From positions 1 to 5,801 of the forward strand of contig JABITU010000163.1 of NCBI GenBank assembly GCA_018668195.1: a stretch of 5,801 nucleotides of DNA, written 5' to 3'. Source of the DNA: Tateyamaria sp. (GTDB lineage Bacteria; Pseudomonadota; Alphaproteobacteria; Rhodobacterales; Rhodobacteraceae). A program made the position numbers and the translations under genes. Of this stretch, positions 1 through 5,801 are shown one piece after another. The notes below the pieces were generated by a model that saw only the letters and a program-made list of their open reading frames with translations, did no database searches and was not told the DNA's origin. Position 1 is the stretch's first letter, and the number at the start of each line of letters is the position of its first letter.

Positions 1-39
1 ACAATATAGCCGGCGAGCAACTTTTTACATTTAATGCAC

Positions 40-305
40 AACGTTAGGAAGCGTTAGACGCCGCCTTTCGGGTGTTTCACTGAGAGAAGGAATTGATCCA
101 GAGGTTCAAACAGGGCCCCGTCATCGGACAAGCATCGCAGCCGGTCACTAACGAATTGCCCACAAATATTGATACATGTGAGCCACACCACTACGTTTGG
201 CTCTACAACCGATGGCTTCCGCGACCATATTTGGCCAGTAAAGCTGCCCTTACAAGCGATCAAGGAATGGAAGCCGATTTGGAACTGGCACTAAATCACG
301 CCTGA
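40..305 (+). pseudogene. Decayed IS481-like transposase C-terminal remnant
   Basis: No intact gene is present, but conceptual translations in two frames line up, from memory, with the end of an IS481-type DDE transposase. In one frame, 58-93 reads TPPFGCFTERRN and ends in a stop at 94-96. This resembles the 'LTPPRTPQTNG' stretch just before the catalytic glutamate. A second frame from about 87 to 248 contains LIQRFKQ, resembling 'MVERFNG' with the glutamate replaced by Q, and then HHYVWLYNRWLP, resembling the family's 'RYVWLYNQQLP'. A shift at about 248 exposes PLQAIKEW, resembling 'TPLQAMKDW'. The second frame ends with NHA and a stop at 303-305. Several frame changes, at least one stop and loss of the catalytic residue mean it cannot work. 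Terminal repeats and the N-terminal part are not visible, and the left edge may lie outside the window. An IS3-group origin is also possible. Confidence 0.45.
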
Positions 306-423
306 ACTGTAACAACGGCGGCTATACTGCCCTCCGGATTGTGACACACAACTTTGCAAAAAACACTCTAAGCAATCACCAATGCCCCACGTAGCGCTCT
401 AAAGACTTGCAAGCGCGCGATGC

Positions 424-1047
424 TCAGGCCAGTGACGTCACCCACAAGATCGTGGCGTCCTCGCCACTGATCGACACGACATTGTGTCCCATGGTTGCGT
501 CGTAATAGGCGCTGTCACCACGCCGCATCTCGATTGGTTCGTAAAATTCAGTATAAAGCAGAACCACCCCAGTCAGCACATACAAAAACTCTTCGCCTTC
601 GTGACGTACCCAACCGTCAAATTCATCCATTGAGCGCGCGCGGACGCGGGCCCGGTAAGGCAGCATTTGCTTTTTTGTCAGCGCCTCGGCCAGCAATTCA
701 TGCTCGTAGGTAACCGTGGCCTGCGCGTTTCCTTCGCCTGACTTAGTCACAGCAAGACGGCCGTTAACCTGGCTTCTTTCTGGTGGTGTAAACAGCTGAG
801 GTACTGAAATCTGCAGGCCAGTCGCAAGCTTCTTCAGCGCCTCATAAGTGGGCGACATCTGACCGTTTTCAATTTTGGACAAAGTAGACCGCGCCAGTCC
901 TGCCTGATTTGCCGCCTGTTCCAGCGTCCAGTCGCGGGCCTTGCGCAATTCGCGCACTCGAACACCCAAATCAAGCGGTTCAGCTGGCGCGTCCTCACCT
1001 CCGGCGCGGGCAATCTGGATAAGGCTTTTGGGGTCTCTTCCTTGCAT
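424..1047 (-). CDS. XRE-family transcriptional regulator with C-terminal cupin domain
   Basis: This 207-residue protein has the usual size and layout of HTH-cupin regulators. An XRE helix-turn-helix spans about residues 28-82 (LGVRVRELRKARDWTLEQAA onward). The recognition helix lies around 53-60 (RSTLSKIE), followed by NGQMSPTYEALKKLA. A linker leads to a small cupin barrel at about 125-205. Its motif 1 is around H149-G160 (HEGEEFLYVLTG) and its motif 2 around G177-N189 (GDSAYYDATMGHN). H149, E153 and H188 are candidate metal or ligand contacts. The ATG at 1047 is preceded by AGAGG about six bases upstream, which supports this start. The gene is divergent from the CoA ligase across 64 bases, the usual arrangement of a local regulator and its target. 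By analogy with PuuR/SutR-like proteins, it probably binds the shared intergenic region and responds to a small molecule held in the cupin. The ligand cannot be told from sequence. Confidence 0.93.
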   Translation of the reverse strand: MQGRDPKSLIQIARAGGEDAPAEPLDLGVRVRELRKARDWTLEQAANQAGLARSTLSKIENGQMSPTYEALKKLATGLQISVPQLFTPPERSQVNGRLAVTKSGEGNAQATVTYEHELLAEALTKKQMLPYRARVRARSMDEFDGWVRHEGEEFLYVLTGVVLLYTEFYEPIEMRRGDSAYYDATMGHNVVSISGEDATILWVTSLA

Positions 1048-1053
1048 ACAACC

Positions 1054-1082
1054 TCTATATGACGCGACCTGCAGGCTTGCAA
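1054..1082 (-). promoter_or_regulatory. Possible promoter of the XRE-cupin gene, with overlapping near-palindrome
   Basis: On the minus strand, TTGCAA (1077-1082) and TATAGA (1054-1059) are separated by exactly 17 bases, each matching four of six sigma70 consensus positions. The near-palindrome TGCAGGCTTGCA at 1070-1081 (10 of 12 positions symmetric) lies across the -35 box and spacer. It could be an operator for the divergent regulator. If this promoter is used, transcription would begin very close to the ATG at 1047, giving an almost leaderless message despite the AGAGG upstream of the start. That tension lowers confidence. No equally good promoter was found for the plus-strand gene in the same 64-base gap. 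Confidence 0.25.
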
Positions 1083-1111
1083 CGGCCCGCTCTGCCCGCT
1101 AGCGATCATTC

Positions 1112-2632
1112 ATGACCAGCGTCTTCGATAGCTCCCCTTTTCCACTCTGCCCCAAACCGTTCAACATGGCGGCCCACGTTCTGGGCCACGCGGATTCCCT
1201 CGCCAACAAACTTGCACTGCGCGTTGTGGCCAAAGATGCGGCAACACCTGACCACAGTTTCAGCTATAGCCAACTGAAACGAGCCGTTCTGGGAACGGCT
1301 ACAGGCCTGCTAAACCAAGGGCTACGACCCGGTGACATCGTATTGATGCGGCTCGGCAATACGCCAGACTTTCCCATCGCCTATCTTGGTGCGCTGGCCG
1401 CGGGATTGGTGCCCGTCCCGACATCCGCTGCCCTGACCAAGACAGAGGTTGCACGCATCATCGCCGATCTGGCCCCCTGTATGGTCATACGTGATCCGAA
1501 CGTGGACGGCGCCCCCGGCCCGCCTGAAGTCCAGTTGGAGACCTTGCGCGACTGGCGCGGTCTGACACCAGCAAAATGGCACATGGGCGATCCTGACAGG
1601 TTAGGCTATGTAATCTACACATCCGGAACCTCCGGTCACCCCCGCGCGGTGGCGCACGCGCATCGTGCAATCTGGGCCCGGCAGATGATGCATCAAGGCT
1701 GGTATGGGTTGGGGCCGGATGACGTGATGATGCACGCCGGCGCTTTCAACTGGACATACACTTTGGGCACCGGGCTGATGGACCCTTGGACATTAGGTGC
1801 CACGGCCCTGATTCTCGCGCCAGGTACCCCTTTGGACGCGTTGCCACATCTATTGGTCCAAGAACGTGCTACAATTTTTGCGGCAGCACCCGGCGTCTAT
1901 CGTCAGATGTTGGCGAGCGGCACCATAATCAAGGCACCCAGCCTGCGCCACGGTCTAAGCGCGGGGGAAAAGCTGCCGATCTCAACGCACGCAGCGTGGA
2001 CTAAAGCAACTGGCACTCCACTCTTTGAGGCCTACGGCATGTCGGAATGTTCTACCTTCATTTCTGCCTGCCCCGATGCTCCGGGCGGCCCTGAAACGAT
2101 AGGGCGACCGCAACCGGGCCGAAAGGTGGCCATTCTTGGGGCTAACGGCCCTGCACCAGCCGACACGCCCGGCATCATATCCGTGCATCGCGACGATCAA
2201 GGCCTAATGTTAGGGTACTTGCACCAACCTGACGAGACAGCGGAAAAGTTCCAAGGCGACTGGTTCCTGACCGGCGACATCGGAAAAATGGGGGCGGATG
2301 GCCAGATCACATATCTGGGCCGCAACGATGACATGATGAACGCGGGCGGTTTTCGTGTCTCACCTGTCGAGGTTGAAGCCGCGCTGGCTGATACTCCCGG
2401 CCTGACCGGCGTTGGCGCGGCCGAGGTTGAGGTTAAAACCGGGACCCGTATCATCGTCGCTTTCTACACCGGTCCCACCCCTCTGGACGAAGCTGCCTTA
2501 CGCGCTTATGCCCGAGACAGGCTTGCAATTTACAAACAGCCCCGCGCTTATCTTCACGTGCCGTATCTGCCAACCGGCGCAAACGGCAAACTCCTGCGCC
2601 GACGCCTGCCCGCGTTCTGGCCCACGTCCTAA
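1112..2632 (+). CDS. Acyl/aryl-CoA ligase (benzoate-CoA ligase-like AMP-binding enzyme)
   Basis: This 506-residue ANL-superfamily enzyme would activate a carboxylic acid with ATP to an acyl-adenylate and then form the CoA thioester in the cytoplasm. All core motifs are present in order. The P-loop YTSGTSGHPR is at 169-178, the A5 motif FEAYGMSE at 305-312, and the ATP-ribose aspartate in WFLTGD at 384-389. The hinge region GRNDDMMNAGGFRVSPVEVE spans 403-422. The catalytic lysine is K493 in ANGKLLRR. Length and the N-terminal 'PFPLCPKPFNMAAHVLGHAD' pattern fit the benzoate-CoA ligase-like subgroup better than long-chain ligases. The P-loop reads PRAV where most relatives have PKGV, a mild oddity. 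The ATG at 1112 lacks a clear Shine-Dalgarno sequence. The next ATG (1166) would remove conserved N-terminal residues. It is divergent from the XRE-cupin regulator and only 13 bases ahead of the FrnE-like gene, so an operon is likely. The substrate is unknown; aromatic or short-chain acids are both plausible. Confidence 0.93.
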   Translation: MTSVFDSSPFPLCPKPFNMAAHVLGHADSLANKLALRVVAKDAATPDHSFSYSQLKRAVLGTATGLLNQGLRPGDIVLMRLGNTPDFPIAYLGALAAGLVPVPTSAALTKTEVARIIADLAPCMVIRDPNVDGAPGPPEVQLETLRDWRGLTPAKWHMGDPDRLGYVIYTSGTSGHPRAVAHAHRAIWARQMMHQGWYGLGPDDVMMHAGAFNWTYTLGTGLMDPWTLGATALILAPGTPLDALPHLLVQERATIFAAAPGVYRQMLASGTIIKAPSLRHGLSAGEKLPISTHAAWTKATGTPLFEAYGMSECSTFISACPDAPGGPETIGRPQPGRKVAILGANGPAPADTPGIISVHRDDQGLMLGYLHQPDETAEKFQGDWFLTGDIGKMGADGQITYLGRNDDMMNAGGFRVSPVEVEAALADTPGLTGVGAAEVEVKTGTRIIVAFYTGPTPLDEAALRAYARDRLAIYKQPRAYLHVPYLPTGANGKLLRRRLPAFWPTS

Positions 2633-2645
2633 AAAGGTCCAAAAC

Positions 2646-3290
2646 ATGCCCGATCCGGTCAAGCTTGATATTATGTCCGACCCCATTTGCCCTTGGTGCT
2701 ATATCGGAAAGGCACATCTGGACCGTGCTCTGGCCGCACATCCCGACCACCCATTCGTAGTCGAATGGCACCCCTTCCAGTTGAACCCGGATATGCCCGC
2801 GCACGGCATGGACAGGCGCGCCTATCTGGAAGGCAAGTTTGGCGGCAAAGAAGCCGCGGTGCGCGCCTATGCGCCCGTCCTAGAGCACGCCGAAAAGGCA
2901 GGCCTCAAGATCGATTTCGAAGCAATGAAGCGTACCCCAAACACGCTGGATGCACACCGTCTGATCCACTGGGCGGGCATAGAAGGCAAACAGACCGCCG
3001 CCGTTTCAGCGCTTTTCAGATCCTACTTTGTCGAAGCGCGAGACATCGGCAACCCCGAAGTTCTTGCTGACATTGCTGACGGGATCGAAATGGATGCAAG
3101 TATTGTAGCGCGGCTACTTGAGTCATCGGCCGACCGCGACGACATTTCGGCGCGCGATTCGCATTCACGCAAAATGGGCGTAGCTTCGGTTCCGACCTTT
3201 ATTGTAGCTGGCCAGCACGCTGTACCAGGGGCGCAGCCGCCAGAAATGTGGGCACGGGTAATAAGTGAATTAGGTGAGCAGAAAGATTGA
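2646..3290 (+). CDS. DsbA-family (FrnE-like) thiol oxidoreductase
   Basis: This 214-residue thioredoxin-fold protein has an inserted helical domain, as in the FrnE/DsbA-like group. The redox site C15-P16-W17-C18 sits in SDPICPWCYIGKAHLDRAL. NTLDAHRL (99-106) is a hallmark of the helical insert. The cis-proline loop is at 181-185 (SVPTF, with P183). There is no signal peptide, so it should be cytoplasmic, unlike periplasmic DsbA. The ATG at 2646 is chosen because AAGG (2634-2637) lies eight bases upstream and the conserved N-terminus begins here. The frame stays open back to 2412, but that extension lies over the CoA ligase in another frame and reads as noise. It follows the CoA ligase by 13 bases and is probably co-transcribed. 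Relatives are often labelled 2-hydroxychromene-2-carboxylate isomerase, but that enzyme's site lacks the CxxC pair. A dithiol-disulfide role is therefore more likely here. The partner is unknown. Confidence 0.92.
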   Translation: MPDPVKLDIMSDPICPWCYIGKAHLDRALAAHPDHPFVVEWHPFQLNPDMPAHGMDRRAYLEGKFGGKEAAVRAYAPVLEHAEKAGLKIDFEAMKRTPNTLDAHRLIHWAGIEGKQTAAVSALFRSYFVEARDIGNPEVLADIADGIEMDASIVARLLESSADRDDISARDSHSRKMGVASVPTFIVAGQHAVPGAQPPEMWARVISELGEQKD

Positions 3291-3328
3291 CAAAACTCTT
3301 GTGGAAAGCTTGAAGTCACAGTTGATCG

Positions 3329-3358
3329 TTAACAAAACGCCAAAAATTAATATATGAT
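3329..3358 (+). promoter_or_regulatory. Predicted sigma70 promoter of the MFS exporter
   Basis: TTAACA (3329-3334) and TATGAT (3353-3358) each match five of six consensus bases and are 18 bases apart. The spacer is AT-rich. Transcription would start around 3365, inside the inverted repeat at 3358-3377, leaving an untranslated leader of about 60 bases before the GTG at 3427. This places the exporter in its own transcription unit, separate from the FrnE-like gene that ends at 3290. No intrinsic terminator is obvious between the two, so some read-through is possible. Confidence 0.45.
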
Positions 3359-3377
3359 GCAACTATTGGTAGTTGCA
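3358..3377. promoter_or_regulatory. Perfect inverted repeat, probable repressor operator
   Basis: TGCAACTA and TAGTTGCA are exact reverse complements separated by TTGG, giving a 20-base dyad. It begins at the last base of the predicted -10 box and covers the predicted transcription start, the classic place for a repressor. TAGTTGCA/TGCAACTA half-sites are reminiscent of MarR-family operators, a family that often controls drug exporters, but this family link is inference. No MarR or TetR gene is encoded in the window, so the binding protein would be encoded elsewhere. An RNA hairpin of the same sequence, with a short four-base loop, is an alternative reading. Confidence 0.5.
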
Positions 3378-3400
3378 AAATACATGATACGTCTCCAAAG

Positions 3401-3418
3401 TGACGCGATAGTGCGTCA
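3401..3418. promoter_or_regulatory. Second inverted repeat in the exporter leader
   Basis: TGACGC (3401-3406) and GCGTCA (3413-3418) are exact reverse complements around the six-base spacer GATAGT. The repeat lies in the predicted 5' leader, ending eight bases before the GTG start. It could be a second protein-binding site. It could also form a small RNA hairpin close to the ribosome-binding region. Its half-site differs from that of the upstream dyad, so the two are unlikely to bind the same protein. Confidence 0.35.
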
Positions 3419-3426
3419 TTAGTTAG

Positions 3427-4653
3427 GTGTTTCCCATTACCCATGCAACTACCCCCAAAGGGCAGAGACTGAGCAAAGTTGAATTCATTGCCCTTATGGC
3501 AATGATGTTCGCGACGATCGCTTTCGCGATCGACGCAATGCTGCCGGCACTGCCCATGATCGCAGCAGATCTAACGCCCAGCGAACCATCGCGAGTCGCT
3601 TTAATATTGACGTTTTTCCTTGTCGGTATGGGTATTGGTACATTCTTCATGGGCCCACTGTCAGATGCGCTGGGACGTAAACCAGTACTGTATTTAGGAC
3701 TGGCGATTTATGCCATTGGCTCAGTTCTTAGCTGGAGTGCCATGACGCTCGAAATGATGCTGGCTGCACGCATGCTGCAGGGATTGGGTGCAGCAGGGCC
3801 GCGAGTTGTTTCGGCCGCAATTGTGCGCGACCTCTTTTCAGGTCGGGAGATGGCCAGCATCTTATCCTTCACGATGATGGTGTTTCTTCTTGTGCCGGGC
3901 GTCGCGCCGCTGATTGGCGCCACGATCAGCGATGTCTTTGGGTGGCGTATGATCTTTGGGGCGTTTCTGCTATTTGGCGTGATCCTTTTAATATGGTTCG
4001 GCTCGCGCATATCAGAATCGCTACCAGTTAATGATCGCCGTCCCCTAAGCAGGTCCTTAATAACTGACGCACTGCGCCAGATTGCGACCCATCGGACCGT
4101 GCGACTGTCAATTCTCGTGCAGACGCTGATGATGACAATATTGTTTAGTACCCTTACCATGGTGCAATCGATCTTTGATCTGACCTTTGATCGCGCTGCC
4201 AGCTTTCCCTACTGGTTTGGTGCCATTGCAATGGTGTCTGGCATTTCCAGCCTGCTCAATGCGACCATCGTCGGGCGCTTTGGCATGCGCCGGCTGGTGA
4301 CATGGGCAATTACTGCTCAAGTGATCATGTCAACGGCCTTTGTCCTTATCCAACTTAACACCAGTGCGGGGCTTTTTGTCTTTTACATCATCTGGCAGTT
4401 TGGCGTGATGTTCCAAAGCGGGCTGACCGTCGCCAACCTCAATGCCATCGCGATGGAACCAATGGGGCACATCGCAGGCATGGCCGCTTCGGTCATAGGG
4501 TCAGTTTCGACGATCTTGGGTGCCTGCTTTGCGTCTATGATCTCGCTGGCCCTTGAAAGCACAACATTGAATTTGGCGAACACAGTTCTGGCCCTGTGCG
4601 TCATCGCAGGTGTGCTAATGCATTTAATGCGACAAATCGAAGAAACAGATTAA
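3427..4653 (+). CDS. Bcr/CflA-type MFS multidrug exporter
   Basis: This 408-residue inner-membrane protein has about 12 hydrophobic segments and is predicted to be a proton-driven drug exporter of the DHA1 Bcr/CflA group. In TM1, IAFAIDAMLPALP (31-43) carries the family's conserved aspartate D36 and LPALP. MFS motif A is GPLSDALGRK (76-85). RMLQGLGAAGPRVVSAAIVRDL (115-136) is a strong Bcr/CflA signature in TM4, and LVPGVAPLIG (155-164) matches the antiporter motif C position in TM5. A cytoplasmic loop rich in charged residues (about 193-225) divides the two halves, and the end is short and acidic. The GTG at 3427 immediately follows an in-frame TAG (3424-3426), so it is the most upstream start possible. 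It has no well-spaced Shine-Dalgarno sequence. The next in-frame ATG (3496) would cut into TM1. The gene has its own promoter and operator-like repeat upstream and converges on mfd. The substrate cannot be inferred. Confidence 0.92.
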   Translation: MFPITHATTPKGQRLSKVEFIALMAMMFATIAFAIDAMLPALPMIAADLTPSEPSRVALILTFFLVGMGIGTFFMGPLSDALGRKPVLYLGLAIYAIGSVLSWSAMTLEMMLAARMLQGLGAAGPRVVSAAIVRDLFSGREMASILSFTMMVFLLVPGVAPLIGATISDVFGWRMIFGAFLLFGVILLIWFGSRISESLPVNDRRPLSRSLITDALRQIATHRTVRLSILVQTLMMTILFSTLTMVQSIFDLTFDRAASFPYWFGAIAMVSGISSLLNATIVGRFGMRRLVTWAITAQVIMSTAFVLIQLNTSAGLFVFYIIWQFGVMFQSGLTVANLNAIAMEPMGHIAGMAASVIGSVSTILGACFASMISLALESTTLNLANTVLALCVIAGVLMHLMRQIEETD

Positions 4654-4658
4654 GATTA

Positions 4659-4703
4659 AACCATGCCTCGCAAAACTGGTTTTCTGTTTTGCGAGGCACG
4701 GTT
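4659..4703. terminator. Strong hairpin between convergent genes, probable bidirectional terminator
   Basis: A perfect 13-base-pair stem pairs TGCCTCGCAAAAC (4664-4676) with GTTTTGCGAGGCA (4686-4698) around a nine-base loop. Past one A/C mismatch it extends by AACC (4659-4662) with GGTT (4700-4703). It begins five bases after the exporter stop and lies 60 bases past the mfd stop, so it can serve both converging transcripts. Neither side has a long T-run: GGTTAAAAATT follows on the plus strand and GGTTTAATCTT on the minus strand. It may therefore terminate inefficiently, or act mainly as a 3'-end stabiliser. Confidence 0.65.
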
Positions 4704-4762
4704 AAAAATTGTCGACACCCGCGTGCACAGCACTATACACGACGCTATTCCGAGCCATGATT

Positions 4763-5801
4763 TCAGATCTTGGTCTTTCCCTTTTTCTCTGCGATGAGCT
4801 TTTCGGCCAAGTCGCGGGCGATGGCAAAGGCGCCCTTGATCTTGTCGTTATCTTTTTTCCAGTCCCGGCGCACGACGATCTTGTTATCCTTGACCTTGGC
4901 AAGGCCACGCTGGCCTTCGATGAACGCAACAAGCCCCTGCGGCGACGCGAATTTGTCATTATGAAACTGGATCACTGCACCTTTGGGGCCGCCGTCGAGC
5001 TTGGCGATGCCTGCACGTTTGCACATGGCTTTGATCCGAACCACCAGCATCAATGTATTGACCTCGCGCGGCAGGGCGCCAAAGCGGTCGATCAGCTCGG
5101 CCGCGAACCCTTCGAGTTCAACCTTGGTAGATAGCCCTGACAGACGGCGATAAAGGCCAAGGCGTACATCCAGATCCGGTACATATGCCTCTGGGATCAG
5201 AACTGGGACGCCCAGATTGATCTGCGGGGCCCACTGCTCATCTGCTTCTGACAGGCCTTGCATTTCACCTGCTTTAATCTTTGCAATCGCCTCTTCCAGC
5301 ATCGATTGGTATAGTTCAAAGCCCACATCACGCATTTGGCCCGACTGTTCTTCGCCCAACAAATTGCCGGCCCCGCGAATATCCAGATCTTGCGATGCCA
5401 ACGTAAAGCCAGCGCCCAGCGTATCCAGGGACCCCAGAACCCGCAAACGCTTTTCGGCGGTGACTGTCAGCTTGGCCCTTGGTTTGGTCGTCAAGTAAGC
5501 GTAAGCCCGCGTTTTCGAGCGCCCCACCCGACCCCGAATTTGATAGAGTTGCGCCAGCCCGAACATATCGGCGCGGTGGACCACCATCGTATTTGCCGTC
5601 GGAATATCCAGCCCCGACTCGACGATTGTCGTGGCCACAAGCACATCGAACTTGCCATCATAAAAGGCGTTCATCCGGTCATCCAACTCGCCCGCAGCCA
5701 TCTGACCATGAGCCACGACGTAAGTCAGTTCGGGAAGCTGATCTTTTAAAAACTCTTCGATCTCGGGCAGATCGCTGATCCGGGGCACCACATAAAACGA
5801 C
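4763..5801 (-). CDS. mfd: Transcription-repair coupling factor Mfd, C-terminal part (cut by window edge)
   Basis: This is the last 345 residues of Mfd, the DNA translocase that pushes stalled RNA polymerase off damaged templates and recruits UvrA for nucleotide excision repair. The full protein is normally about 1,150 residues, so roughly the first 800 lie beyond the right edge. The reading frame is open to the edge (…SFYVVPRISDLPEIEEFL). Numbering from the first complete codon, helicase motif V is ATTIVESGLDIP (56-67) and motif VI is QIRGRVGR (87-94). The TRG translocation motif spans about 129-154 (GAGFTLASQDLDIRGAGNLL and following). The autoinhibitory D7 domain, which masks the UvrA-binding surface, starts near residue 196 (NLGVPVLIPEAYVPD) and runs to about 315. 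The lysine-rich tail ends KKGKTKI before a TGA at 4765-4763. The gene converges with the MFS exporter. No disruption is seen, and this is a standard housekeeping gene. Confidence 0.97.
   Translation of the reverse strand, partial: SFYVVPRISDLPEIEEFLKDQLPELTYVVAHGQMAAGELDDRMNAFYDGKFDVLVATTIVESGLDIPTANTMVVHRADMFGLAQLYQIRGRVGRSKTRAYAYLTTKPRAKLTVTAEKRLRVLGSLDTLGAGFTLASQDLDIRGAGNLLGEEQSGQMRDVGFELYQSMLEEAIAKIKAGEMQGLSEADEQWAPQINLGVPVLIPEAYVPDLDVRLGLYRRLSGLSTKVELEGFAAELIDRFGALPREVNTLMLVVRIKAMCKRAGIAKLDGGPKGAVIQFHNDKFASPQGLVAFIEGQRGLAKVKDNKIVVRRDWKKDNDKIKGAFAIARDLAEKLIAEKKGKTKI

Noticed and set aside
42..57. Direct repeat CGTTAG-GAAG-CGTTAG
   Set aside because: Two six-base copies only, with no further units and no flanking element ends; expected by chance.
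393..413. Short palindromes AGCGCT and CTTGCAAG after the regulator gene, considered as a terminator
   Set aside because: The best stem found is about five pairs with a long loop, and the T-run on the minus strand (357-362) is too far from it.
834..1109. 91-residue minus-strand frame overlapping the XRE-cupin gene
   Set aside because: It is an alternative frame of the regulator's N-terminal coding region, where the helix-turn-helix is clearly encoded.
2412..2645. N-terminal extension of the FrnE-like frame over the CoA ligase 3' end
   Set aside because: The extension reads as low-complexity noise out of frame with the ligase. The conserved protein begins at the ATG at 2646, which has a suitable AAGG upstream.
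3354..3422. 22-codon open frame (ATG ATG CAA ...) in the exporter leader, ending four bases before the GTG
   Set aside because: It has no ribosome-binding site, its first codon overlaps the predicted -10 box upstream of the expected transcript start, and its sequence is explained by the dyads. A leader peptide is not supported.
4709..5134. 141-residue plus-strand reading frame opposite mfd
   Set aside because: It lies antisense to the conserved mfd coding sequence, resembles no family I know, and has no credible ribosome-binding site.

Overview
The window looks like ordinary chromosome from an alphaproteobacterium, most likely a marine Rhodobacteraceae (Roseobacter-type) species. This is inferred from moderately high GC, from codon use, and from the close resemblance of the proteins to those of that family as I remember them. 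No search was run. The window holds four complete genes, one gene cut by the right edge, and what looks like a decayed transposase at the left edge.

Positions 1-423: no intact gene. About 40-305 carries broken, frameshifted fragments that resemble the C-terminal part of an IS481-type transposase. I see nothing convincing in 306-423 beyond the 3' flank of the next gene. Positions 424-1047 (minus strand) encode a transcriptional regulator with an XRE-type helix-turn-helix and a C-terminal cupin sensor domain. A 64-base gap separates it from a divergent pair of genes on the plus strand. The first is an acyl/aryl-CoA ligase of the ANL superfamily (1112-2632) with benzoate-CoA ligase-like features. 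Thirteen bases later comes a cytoplasmic DsbA-like (FrnE-type) thiol oxidoreductase with a CPWC active site (2646-3290). The simplest reading is a small acid-activation operon controlled by the divergent regulator, which may sense a small ligand or the CoA-ligase substrate or product.

Positions 3291-3426 are a non-coding gap with a recognisable regulatory layout: a sigma70-like promoter, a perfect 8-base inverted repeat placed at the expected transcription start, and a second perfect 6-base inverted repeat further down. It precedes a GTG-started Bcr/CflA-type MFS drug exporter (3427-4653). The exporter converges on mfd, whose C-terminal 345 codons occupy 4763-5801 on the minus strand. A strong hairpin at 4659-4703 lies between the two.

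I did not find a clear undescribed system. The parts most worth a second look are the operator-like dyads in front of the exporter and the regulator/CoA-ligase/FrnE-like gene set.
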